NCBI GenBank assembly: GCA_934359535.1
Contig: CAKRLN010000136.1
Coordinates: forward strand, 1-6,204
Source: an uncultured Lachnospiraceae bacterium
GTDB lineage: Bacteria; Bacillota; Clostridia; Lachnospirales; Lachnospiraceae
Direction: 5' to 3'
Length of the DNA stretch: 6,204 nt
A program made the position numbers and the translations under genes. The notes below the pieces were generated by a model. It worked only from the letters and a program-made list of their open reading frames with translations, did not search any database and was not told the DNA's origin. Shown one piece after another: positions 1-6,047 of the stretch. Every line of letters starts with the position of its first letter. Position 1 is the first letter of the stretch.

Positions 1-190
1 TGTCAGAGTATACACTAATACAGGTTAATTCTAACACAGCAGCTTCAATTTGTCTATTGAAAATCCAGTTTTCAGATTTGGATTATCATTTTTAGATTAG
101 AGATTTTTAATTATACAGCAACGCAAAACCATGCGTGAATTTTAATTATATATCCGGGCTAATTCTTTGTCTATTGCGGTGTATCTGCTG
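1..190. other. intergenic stretch without a gene
   Basis: I see no convincing coding region here on either strand; the sequence is AT-rich and stops are frequent in every frame. Two copies of the 11-mer TTTGTCTATTG occur at 49-59 and 166-176. Two weak inverted repeats are present: AATCCA/TGGATT near 62-86 and ACGCA/TGCGT at 121-136. Neither has a convincing U-tract. The stretch lies downstream of the terminator that closes the minus-strand operon, so it is probably a spacer between that operon and whatever lies left of the window. Confidence 0.6.
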
Positions 191-222
191 AAAAAGCATC
201 CCGGCTCTTTTTGCCAGGATGC
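191..222 (-). terminator. rho-independent terminator of the XRE-hamA-hamB operon
   Basis: On the minus strand, GCATCC (222-217) pairs with GGATGC (201-196). A one-base mismatch and a further GCC/GGC pairing follow, around a 7-nt loop at 206-212. The hairpin is followed directly by five T residues in the minus-strand reading (195-191). It lies about 160 nt beyond the hamB TGA and about 35 nt beyond the TAA that ends the in-frame extension. The stem, mismatch and T-run are seen directly; the role is inferred. Confidence 0.85.
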
Positions 223-258
223 CTTCCGTTTGATAATTTGGTTTTAGATGGTTACTCT

Positions 259-381
259 TTATATTTTCTCGTCTAAGTACTCTGCATCATCAATAATACA
301 TGCTTGAAGCGAAAGAATGTCCCGAAAATCCTTATCACGGATACACTCCTTATGTTCAGTGATATTCCCCCCTTGCTCTAA
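259..381 (-). other. in-frame 40-codon extension after the hamB TGA stop
   Basis: After the hamB TGA (384-382) the same frame stays open for 40 codons and ends at TAA (261-259). It begins LEQGGNITEH, continues through KECIRDKDFRD, and ends DDAEYLDEKI. The composition is charged and protein-like and the codon usage resembles that of hamB. The segment has no ATG, GTG or TTG in frame, so it cannot easily be a separate gene. Options are a former C-terminus cut off by a recent nonsense change, low-level stop readthrough giving an 836-residue form, or chance openness. I estimate the chance of 40 random open codons as roughly one in ten, so this is suggestive only. Confidence 0.4.
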
Positions 382-2769
382 TCAGAATGTCCTCATAGCT
401 TTAATAAAAAGACTTCTCTCATATGTGTCAAGAAGCAACTGAACTTCACGGAAATGGAGTCTACAATATTCTTTTGCTTCTGAAACAGTCATGCTCTTAA
501 TCTTTTTGTGATTTTCCTCTATTCGTCTAATCGCATCTGTGGGAAATCCATATTCAATTAGAGCCTCTCCCAACAGACTTTTGACACCGGTTTCGTAGTA
601 TCTCCGCACACGAGATAAAGAAAATGTCTCAACACCTATTCCTTCCTGCTTCGCAACAAATACTACAATACTTTCAAATAAAGACAGAATTTTGGGTATC
701 TTGTGTTCAAGAACATCTTTGAGTGATTTGAAAGCTTCTGAATATGCCCGGTCCATTGACTTATAATGACCTCTCCTGTACTTGCCTACTTCATATCCGA
801 GTAGTGCTTTAAAACCGCCCTCATAATAATTATTCGCTATTGCCGAGAATTTTTTGCATGTGATCTCATCAATCAAACTTGCATTATAAAAGGTATTCAA
901 AATTTTGTTAATCCATCTATAGTGCAGGAAGCCCTCGACATCAACAGCATGGGTAAGCAATGGTGAATATTTGCTGAACTCGGAATCAGTCATTAGTAAG
1001 TGGAGTAATTTCTCTTGATTTTCTTTGGATATGGTTCGGTTTTTAAAGAAAACTTCTTGTGGAAGAACAAACTGTTGAGTAACGGTCTCTCGTTCCATTT
1101 TCCGCTGGGTATTTATACTTGTTAAATCTTCTATTTCAGCATTATCAAGATCGATAACACTTAATTCATTATCGGAGTAAGTGACAAAGTTCAAGGTCAT
1201 TGAATCTGAATCTTCGATTTCCTGAAGCTCTTTCGTCATATAAAATACTCGCCCAATAAAACAATGATAATATCGTCCAGCTCTTCCTTTGATGTTTTTA
1301 ATATCAAAAGGGGTTAGCTTTTTTGATCCCTTAGATGCGTTCAGGATTATCATGTTTTGGGCATCCGTATTTACCCCTTCAACAATTGTGGATGTGCAGA
1401 ACAATACATCGAAAGTTCCTTTATTGAACTGGTCTAAGATTTCCTGCTGAATGTACTTGGGTAACTTACCATGATGCATCCCAAAACCATTCTGCAAAAC
1501 TTTAATAAGGCTCCATTCATCGACCGAGTGATCGATGTCGTACTCTTTCTGAATATGGGAAAGGAATGTTTTAAAATCATCTGGATATGCATCAAAAGCC
1601 CTGAGTGCACCCATATTATCAGATAGTTTATTGGAGTATTCGATAGCTTTTGCCGGCGTTGTACAGTACAACAATGTTTTCCCATAGTGCTTATCGCTAA
1701 TATATGTTACCACATTCTTGATACGGTCATTGACTTTTTTCTCTGTGGAAACCAGTTCGCTGCTTTCCGACTTGGGAAGAAAACATGGAGTTACTTCCTC
1801 TATCTTGCTACTATGCGCATTAACTGAAATTCGCAAGGTTGGTTCAAAATTGATTTCTTTAACTACAATTTGATTCAGTGACAGAAATCGTTTCATGCCC
1901 TTGCTAAATCGGTCCTGGTTCAAGTTTGGGCCTGCGAGATAGAATTCATCTACGGATTTCGCCAACAGGTATAAGGCAACTCTAAAAGTTTTTCCCCGGT
2001 CTTCGTTCAGAAAGTCGTGGGGATTCGAATTTGTTTTCTTATTCTTTTTACTCTTTTCGTCGTCGCTATCGTCCAATTCGTCATTACAATAATCTTCGTC
2101 TATTTTATAAACCTCGTCAAAGAAAAAGAAGTCAATCTTTAAATCAGGGAAAGACGCAATTAGTTGTAGAGCTCTTTCCGGGGTGAAGACAAAAATCTTC
2201 TTCGATTCGTCCTCAACAACCGAATCAACCGTTTTGATGATCTGGTAGTCAAGGTTATTATCAGAAACAAAAGCAGACATCATTCGGGCATTTTCCAGAA
2301 GCAATGCAACTGTAGGAAAAACCAAAAGAATGTTATTGTATCGGTCCTTATTCAGAAATACGATTTCCCGCATTAAGAATGTTTTTCCATATGATGTCGG
2401 GGCACTCACAAGCAAGCGGCGTGGGGAGAGGCTCTGGAACAAGTCAACAACTTCCATTTGGGATTTGTCCAGGGTGTTTTTTTCATTGACGCGAGAGCGA
2501 TACAGGTTCTTTATGGCTCGATTACTTATATCTTCAAGGGTCGCAAGCGCCTCATTTGGATCCTCGGAATAACCATTGAGCATGTTGTAGCCGAAAACAC
2601 GCATCTTTTGGGACGCAATGTATAGTAATTGTGCAAGCACCTTGTCCTTCTTCAGCGCATCATTATCAGATATCCAGCAAACTAAATCGCGCAGATGGTT
2701 TACGCTCTCTGGATTATCAGCATCATACTGGTTAATCGCTGAAAGCAGTTGCTTAGCATAATCCTGCAT
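382..2769 (-). CDS. hamB: Hachiman defence helicase HamB (superfamily 2 DEAD/DEAH-like)
   Basis: This is a 795-residue ATP-dependent nucleic-acid helicase. All core SF2 motifs are visible: motif I APTSYGKT (123-130), Ia around LVFPTVAL (149-156), II DEVY (218-221), a motif-III-like LAGPN (278-282), IV TLLYCTTP (365-372), V STIVEGVNT (460-468) and VI GRAGR (495-499). About 100 residues precede the first helicase domain, and about 290 mostly helical, charged residues follow the second. A low-complexity acidic/lysine insert (about 223-245) lies just after motif II. The ATG has a good ribosome site, AAGGAGG at 2785-2779 with a 9-nt spacer, and overlaps the hamA end by 17 nt, implying coupling. 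In characterised Hachiman systems HamB binds and restrains HamA, and translocation on aberrant phage or damaged DNA releases the nuclease. The helicase identity is certain; the Hachiman assignment rests on pairing with a DUF1837-like gene. The frame continues open past the TGA (see 259-381), so the native C-terminus may be longer. Confidence 0.9.
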   Translation of the reverse strand: MQDYAKQLLSAINQYDADNPESVNHLRDLVCWISDNDALKKDKVLAQLLYIASQKMRVFGYNMLNGYSEDPNEALATLEDISNRAIKNLYRSRVNEKNTLDKSQMEVVDLFQSLSPRRLLVSAPTSYGKTFLMREIVFLNKDRYNNILLVFPTVALLLENARMMSAFVSDNNLDYQIIKTVDSVVEDESKKIFVFTPERALQLIASFPDLKIDFFFFDEVYKIDEDYCNDELDDSDDEKSKKNKKTNSNPHDFLNEDRGKTFRVALYLLAKSVDEFYLAGPNLNQDRFSKGMKRFLSLNQIVVKEINFEPTLRISVNAHSSKIEEVTPCFLPKSESSELVSTEKKVNDRIKNVVTYISDKHYGKTLLYCTTPAKAIEYSNKLSDNMGALRAFDAYPDDFKTFLSHIQKEYDIDHSVDEWSLIKVLQNGFGMHHGKLPKYIQQEILDQFNKGTFDVLFCTSTIVEGVNTDAQNMIILNASKGSKKLTPFDIKNIKGRAGRYYHCFIGRVFYMTKELQEIEDSDSMTLNFVTYSDNELSVIDLDNAEIEDLTSINTQRKMERETVTQQFVLPQEVFFKNRTISKENQEKLLHLLMTDSEFSKYSPLLTHAVDVEGFLHYRWINKILNTFYNASLIDEITCKKFSAIANNYYEGGFKALLGYEVGKYRRGHYKSMDRAYSEAFKSLKDVLEHKIPKILSLFESIVVFVAKQEGIGVETFSLSRVRRYYETGVKSLLGEALIEYGFPTDAIRRIEENHKKIKSMTVSEAKEYCRLHFREVQLLLDTYERSLFIKAMRTF

Positions 2770-3691
2770 AGAAGCCTGCCTCCTTATCTCTCAATCGCTC
2801 AATGCTTTCTATCGGAAACACATAGAACACAATTTCAGGGCTGAAGCCTTGAAAAGCATATGTATGCGCATTGAAGTAATTCCGGATACTATCGGTCTCT
2901 CGGTCAATCATCTGACAGAGCGCTCTGGCATCCTTGTAGACGGTTTCTTCCCCATAGGCCAACAGACAGGGAATCTTAATCCTTATACCCTCGGATTTGA
3001 AATAATCGAGCAGTTTTTTCCCACGCAACGTCGCATCGTCTTCCATAGATCGGATATTGATTTCCTCAATGGCTTCAAGAATCGCTTTTGTGTCATTTGT
3101 TAGAGAAACCCGTTTTTCGCATACAAAGAAAATCTGCTTTGACAAATACTCCGCAGTGAATTTCTCCAAAAGATCTTTGTTAATATCCGTTTTACAATAA
3201 GCTTTCCCACCAAGTTTAGCTTGTCCGAGCCATAAGGAAACGCCGGTTTCATCCTTTGAGAAATATGTCAAGTCATATCCCTTGATTTCATTGTTATCGT
3301 TTTGCCGAAGGATCGTTCTAACCGCCAGTTTGCAGGCCTGTGGATTATATAGCTGCACAAGCAAATCCAATAGTACTTCACTTGGGAGGCCATCAGTAAT
3401 ATCTGCTCTTTTAGGCAGGCGATTAATATACGCATACTTAGCTGCCTGCTCCAGAGAGGAGAAATGATCTTTCTCATAGTGCTGTACAACCTCCTCTTCT
3501 CCGTAGCTATAGAAAAAGAGGTTGTGTCTCATCAACTCACCCAGTTTTTCAACAGAATCTGCCGAAATATTATGACTGTAGGGCTGATAAATAAATTGAT
3601 CCTGCAACGGTGAGAAAGAAAATATTACTCCTCTGCTCTTTTGGAGGATTTCCTTATCAAATATTTTATGGTAGCGTTCAATAATTGACAT
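2753..3691 (-). CDS. hamA: Hachiman effector nuclease HamA (DUF1837 family)
   Basis: This is a 312-residue cytoplasmic protein with the DUF1837 layout. The core is a PD-(D/E)xK-type fold: an acidic residue E105 in SEVLLDLL, then KGYD with D140, then the strand LWLGQAK with Q157 and K159. It lies directly upstream of, and overlaps, a helicase gene, which is the HamA-HamB order of Hachiman. In studied systems HamA is the DNA-degrading effector, held inactive by HamB until aberrant DNA is sensed. Family members, as I recall them, carry E-x-K where this protein has Q-A-K; some other PD-(D/E)xK nucleases use Q-x-K and stay active. I chose the ATG at 3691 because GGAGGAGGG (3704-3696) sits just before it. 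The frame runs open to a possible start at 3829, but that adds 46 residues of unconvincing sequence and would overlap the upstream gene by 62 nt. Confidence 0.87.
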   Translation of the reverse strand: MSIIERYHKIFDKEILQKSRGVIFSFSPLQDQFIYQPYSHNISADSVEKLGELMRHNLFFYSYGEEEVVQHYEKDHFSSLEQAAKYAYINRLPKRADITDGLPSEVLLDLLVQLYNPQACKLAVRTILRQNDNNEIKGYDLTYFSKDETGVSLWLGQAKLGGKAYCKTDINKDLLEKFTAEYLSKQIFFVCEKRVSLTNDTKAILEAIEEINIRSMEDDATLRGKKLLDYFKSEGIRIKIPCLLAYGEETVYKDARALCQMIDRETDSIRNYFNAHTYAFQGFSPEIVFYVFPIESIERLRDKEAGFYAGLC

Positions 3692-3695
3692 TTTA

Positions 3696-3704
3696 CCCTC
3701 CTCC
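3696..3704 (-). promoter_or_regulatory. ribosome binding site that decides the hamA start
   Basis: The minus strand reads GGAGGAGGG, then TAAA, then ATG at 3691. The GGAGG core lies 8 nt from the ATG. The site excludes the longer open frame from 3829 as the likely start and gives a 76-nt gap to the upstream XRE gene. Confidence 0.85.
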
Positions 3705-3767
3705 GCATTGCGACAGAGCAGCTTTCCATTACATAACTGTTTTAAAAGAAACCCACTTCGAGTAATC

Positions 3768-3980
3768 TTAATCTGTTTCGCCTGGTACGATTTCCATAAT
3801 GTCTCCAATACCACAATCCAATGTGGCACAAATTTTTACCAGTATTTCCGTGGTAACATGTCCGTTTCGTCCCATCTTAGTAACTGAGGCCGGGCTGATA
3901 CCTGCCTTTGCACACAGGTCTTTTTTCTTCATATCCTTGTCGATGAGCAGCTTCCAGAGCTTTTTATAACTGACCGTCAT
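3768..3980 (-). CDS. small XRE (Cro/C1-type) helix-turn-helix regulator
   Basis: This 70-residue protein is essentially one DNA-binding domain. Residues 18-27 (KKKDLCAKAG) and 29-38 (SPASVTKMGR) form the helix-turn-helix, and LVKICATLDCGIGDIMEI (47-64) is the typical closing segment of this subfamily. It has no partner or effector domain. The ATG is supported by GGAGGAG at 3994-3988 with a 7-nt spacer. It is the first gene of the operon, 76 nt before hamA, and no strong separate promoter is visible in that gap. A palindrome over the predicted transcription start (4069-4087) is a natural binding site, so I infer autorepression and control of hamAB. Very similar small regulators are common beside restriction and other defence genes in Firmicutes. 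The family is sure; the regulatory target is inferred. Confidence 0.9.
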   Translation of the reverse strand: MTVSYKKLWKLLIDKDMKKKDLCAKAGISPASVTKMGRNGHVTTEILVKICATLDCGIGDIMEIVPGETD

Positions 3981-4011
3981 AAAATATCTCCTCCATACTG
4001 ATATACGAAAA

Positions 4012-4035
4012 ATGCTCTGCCGCCTGGCAGAGCAT
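4012..4035 (-). terminator. leader hairpin, terminator or attenuator before the XRE gene
   Basis: A perfect 10-bp stem, ATGCTCTGCC/GGCAGAGCAT, closes a 4-nt loop (AGGC on the minus strand). Counting the last stem base, it is followed by five T residues on the minus strand (4012-4008). It lies about 50 nt after the predicted transcription start (near 4086) and about 31 nt before the XRE ATG, so it is inside the operon leader rather than after a gene. It would end most transcripts early unless overridden. It could instead simply block read-through from upstream if the true promoter lies closer to the ATG. Confidence 0.75.
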
Positions 4036-4068
4036 CTGGTCTATATAGCCATACTGCCGAGGTCTATT

Positions 4069-4087
4069 ACAACACTGACAGCGTTGT
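4069..4087. promoter_or_regulatory. palindromic operator candidate at the operon start site
   Basis: The plus strand reads ACAACACTG, a central A, then CAGCGTTGT. The arms are 9-bp inverted repeats with one mismatch. The element starts 6 nt downstream of the -10 hexamer and covers the predicted +1 (near 4086). A dimeric XRE repressor bound here would block initiation. The symmetry and placement are seen; binding by the adjacent XRE protein is inferred. Confidence 0.65.
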
Positions 4088-4092
4088 TTATT

Positions 4093-4121
4093 ATGATAGC
4101 GCATTCGGTCAGAAAAAGCAA
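4093..4121 (-). promoter_or_regulatory. sigma-A-type promoter of the XRE-hamA-hamB operon
   Basis: On the minus strand the -35 is TTGCTT (4121-4116), the spacer is exactly 17 bp, and the -10 is TATCAT (4098-4093), five of six matches to TATAAT. Two copies of CGAATGC (4137-4131 and 4107-4101), 30 bp apart, lie upstream of the -35 and inside the spacer, and could be extra regulator contacts. The predicted transcript has a leader of about 105 nt before the XRE ATG. Confidence 0.7.
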
Positions 4122-4164
4122 GAAAATAATGCATTCGCATGATTTTTGGTTTATATAACAGAGA

Positions 4165-4195
4165 CTCAGATAGAGTTTTAACATCTCTATCTGAG
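4165..4195 (-). terminator. hairpin after the wHTH-nuclease gene, probable terminator
   Basis: CTCAGATAGAG (4165-4175) and CTCTATCTGAG (4185-4195) form a perfect 11-bp stem with a 9-nt loop. It begins about 40 nt past the TAA of the gene at 4236-5723. The following minus-strand sequence (TCTCTGTTATATAAACC) is AT-rich but has no continuous T-run, so intrinsic termination may be weak. It may instead protect the mRNA 3' end. Confidence 0.55.
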
Positions 4196-4235
4196 CCCTT
4201 TATCTATGACGCAAAATAGTAAGCAACGCCTACTT

Positions 4236-5723
4236 TCAATGCTTTTTAATTGCTTTTTCAAGCGGCGCTTGAAAATATTGTTGTAAAACCTCTACTACCG
4301 GTTGCACTTTGTGTGCCTTGGCCATATCAATGATCTGACTTTTGTCGAAAAACTCGATTTTATACTTTCGGGTGCGGGTAGCTGCCGAAGTTAATAAGGA
4401 CGTTGCCTCTGGTGTAAATCCTCCCAATGACCACAACTGGAACTTCAATTTTTGCCCATCTTGGTACCGACTCAATGCCCAAGTTCTAATGCGGTGAATC
4501 GTCTGAGACAACCACTTTTCAACATAGATGTGGTCAAGAGCAGACTGTGTTGCTTTACATTCAACAATAATGATTTCGCCATCACGCTCAACCAAAACGT
4601 CGATTTCGTTTTTATCATTTGAATCAGGGATTTGTATTAGCTTTCTGATTTCCAAGTAACGGTAACCGATATGCTGATAGTAGTATCCAACAAGGAGTTC
4701 AAACATATCTCCGATAATATCATTATACCGGCCTTCTGCCTTTGCAATTTCGCTGAATAGCGTTTCGATTTTTCCTGGGTTCTTGGAAATAATTGCGCTG
4801 GAGTGCGAAAACACACTAACAATTTCCGCTAACAGCTCGGCATACTTTTCATCAAATACATTTTTTATGAGGGCTACCATCACTTTGTTTTCTTTCAACA
4901 CCATCAATGCTTCCCGAGTTATATTTTCAACCAAGAACACAGGCATAAATGCAGGTAGTTTTTTAAAGGTTCGGATCACAGAGAGCTTATCCAGAAAAAA
5001 ATTGATGTCTTCCTCCGTGGCTGTACGTCCATAAAAGATATCCGCCACAACAAAGCCCGGCCGAATTTTCTCGGTATCATATAGAGGTTGAATGTATGCA
5101 GGGGCTGTTAGCGCCCACTGAAAGTTTGCAAATTCCGCCGATGCAGAAAGCACTTTGGCTGAATCATAACCGATTAAGTTAATGTTCTGCGCCCAAGATG
5201 CAAAGTCGTTCACAACTTGTTTCTTTACGGTTTCAAGACCTGCTGCGCGGGCGATACTGCGATTTTGTATAGAGGCCCATTCGGCAAGCATCCAATGTGT
5301 CTCATTATACTCTACGATAATGCCACACTTCAGCAAATCGTCAATCACTCTCTGGTGGAGCTTGTGCCCTTTTACATTCTTGATCGGCGATGATACCAGA
5401 GAAGGCAAAATGCTCTTGGCCACAAAGCCATTTTGAGACTGAAATGCACAGATATAGACCCAGTTAATTTGGGATGACTGCTTTATGGCATCCATTAAGC
5501 GCTCAATATAGCGGTTAGACATATATTGGCTCTCAAGATAAAAGAATTTCTGATTCTTATCAAACGAAAGGGTGCATATCTTATTAACCGGTTTTTTTGC
5601 GCGCGATAGGGCTTGGCGCGCCGCCGTGTTGGAAGCCCCATATTCATGCTCAAATTTTCTGGCAAGCTCGCCAGAAAGCATCGGGCCATATTTATTTAAA
5701 AGCGTCACAACCTTTTTGGACAT
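4236..5723 (-). CDS. wHTH-PD-(D/E)xK nuclease, unnamed; candidate defence gene
   Basis: This is a 495-residue protein I do not recognise as a named family. Residues 3-65 look like a winged helix: GELARKFEHEYGASNTAARQ as helix-turn-helix, then a wing ending KFFYLES. A second winged-helix-like patch may lie at 119-147 (LHQRVIDDLLKCGIIVEY). Residues about 222-300 have an alternating strand/helix pattern (PGFVVADIFYG, AFMPVFLV, then a helix and VMVALI) that could be a degenerate nuclease-like fold. Residues about 330-460 form a clear PD-(D/E)xK core: E342 in FELLVGYYY, D375 in NEIDVLVERDG, and E388-C-K390 in IIIVECKAT. All catalytic positions appear intact. No membrane segment or signal peptide is seen. 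I chose the ATG at 5723, 9 nt after a GGGGG tract; an in-frame GTG at 5759 has no ribosome site. It is a separate transcription unit beside Hachiman, suggesting but not proving a defence role. Confidence 0.85.
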   Translation of the reverse strand: MSKKVVTLLNKYGPMLSGELARKFEHEYGASNTAARQALSRAKKPVNKICTLSFDKNQKFFYLESQYMSNRYIERLMDAIKQSSQINWVYICAFQSQNGFVAKSILPSLVSSPIKNVKGHKLHQRVIDDLLKCGIIVEYNETHWMLAEWASIQNRSIARAAGLETVKKQVVNDFASWAQNINLIGYDSAKVLSASAEFANFQWALTAPAYIQPLYDTEKIRPGFVVADIFYGRTATEEDINFFLDKLSVIRTFKKLPAFMPVFLVENITREALMVLKENKVMVALIKNVFDEKYAELLAEIVSVFSHSSAIISKNPGKIETLFSEIAKAEGRYNDIIGDMFELLVGYYYQHIGYRYLEIRKLIQIPDSNDKNEIDVLVERDGEIIIVECKATQSALDHIYVEKWLSQTIHRIRTWALSRYQDGQKLKFQLWSLGGFTPEATSLLTSAATRTRKYKIEFFDKSQIIDMAKAHKVQPVVEVLQQYFQAPLEKAIKKH

Positions 5724-5876
5724 ACACACATACCCCCATTGGAAGATGTCACACTGCACTATTTATAATAAATAATTAATTGCTTGCGCAGATTTTTTTG
5801 ATGTTCATCAAGCCGTTGAAATCAAAAGATTTTTCTGCGTCTATAACCCCCATTTCAGAGAAACATGTCACACGGT
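5724..5876 (-). other. long 5' leader of the wHTH-nuclease gene with duplicated blocks
   Basis: If transcription starts about 7 nt after the -10 box, the leader is about 150 nt. It holds two diverged copies of one arrangement. On the minus strand, GTGTGACAT (5754-5746 and 5873-5865) is followed by AATGGGGGT (5740-5732 and 5854-5846). Each copy is preceded by a -10-like AT-rich hexamer (TATTAT near 5772, TATACT at 5888-5883). A perfect palindrome TTGATG-TT-CATCAA lies at 5798-5811. A 25-codon open frame (5853-5776, MGVIDAEKSF to KICASN) starts inside the second block but has no clear ribosome site. Confidence 0.45.
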
Positions 5877-5882
5877 ATTTTT

Positions 5883-5911
5883 AGTATATAGCGATTGGGT
5901 AGTAAAAGCAA
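5883..5911 (-). promoter_or_regulatory. sigma-A-type promoter of the wHTH-nuclease gene
   Basis: On the minus strand the -35 is TTGCTT (5911-5906), the spacer is exactly 17 bp, and the -10 is TATACT (5888-5883), five of six matches to TATAAT. The -35 hexamer and the TTGCTTTT start are identical to the promoter at 4093-4121, and the spacers share CC-AAT-GCTAT elements. The two units may therefore be expressed alike. Confidence 0.65.
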
Positions 5912-5923
5912 TCCCCCTTTATG

Positions 5924-5934
5924 TTCTTGAAGAA
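5924..5934. promoter_or_regulatory. short palindrome upstream of the -35 box
   Basis: TTCTT-G-AAGAA is a perfect 11-bp palindrome whose near edge lies 13 bp upstream of the -35 hexamer at 5906-5911. The position suits an activator or regulator site. It is short and could be chance. Confidence 0.3.
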
Positions 5935-6047
5935 TCCATTTTTGCTATTTCTTTGTTTATTGCCCCGCAAACTTTGAGCTGCCACCCTTGCAGAAACCAC
6001 TTGCATAACACTCTGCTCAGAGTTACAATGCAGACGGTCTGAAACGC
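5935..6047. other. intergenic stretch without a convincing gene
   Basis: Together with 6108-6204 this forms a gene-poor right flank of nearly 300 bases. The minus-strand frame at 5919-6170 is open but runs through both arms of the large hairpin and has no ribosome site, so I do not call it a gene. No tRNA, attachment site or mobile-element end is recognisable. Confidence 0.5.

Noticed and set aside
273..338. A 21-codon minus-strand frame starting at GTG 338 with AAGGAG 7 nt upstream
   Set aside because: The ribosome-like spacing is good, but the product is very short and overlaps the more protein-like in-frame extension of hamB.
2330..2572. Open plus-strand frames inside hamB, hamA and the nuclease gene
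   Set aside because: They lie opposite strongly supported coding sequence, lack ribosome sites and show no recognisable domain.
3692..3767. A separate promoter for hamAB in the XRE-hamA gap
   Set aside because: A TATGTA-like hexamer is present but no matching -35 at proper spacing, so co-transcription with the XRE gene is simpler.
3692..3829. A longer hamA form starting at 3829 (46 extra residues)
   Set aside because: It overlaps the XRE gene, its added sequence is not HamA-like, and the strong GGAGGAGGG site marks the ATG at 3691.
5724..5759. A GTG start for the nuclease gene at 5759
   Set aside because: There is no ribosome site before it; the sequence upstream is AT-only. The ATG at 5723 follows a G-rich tract at normal spacing.
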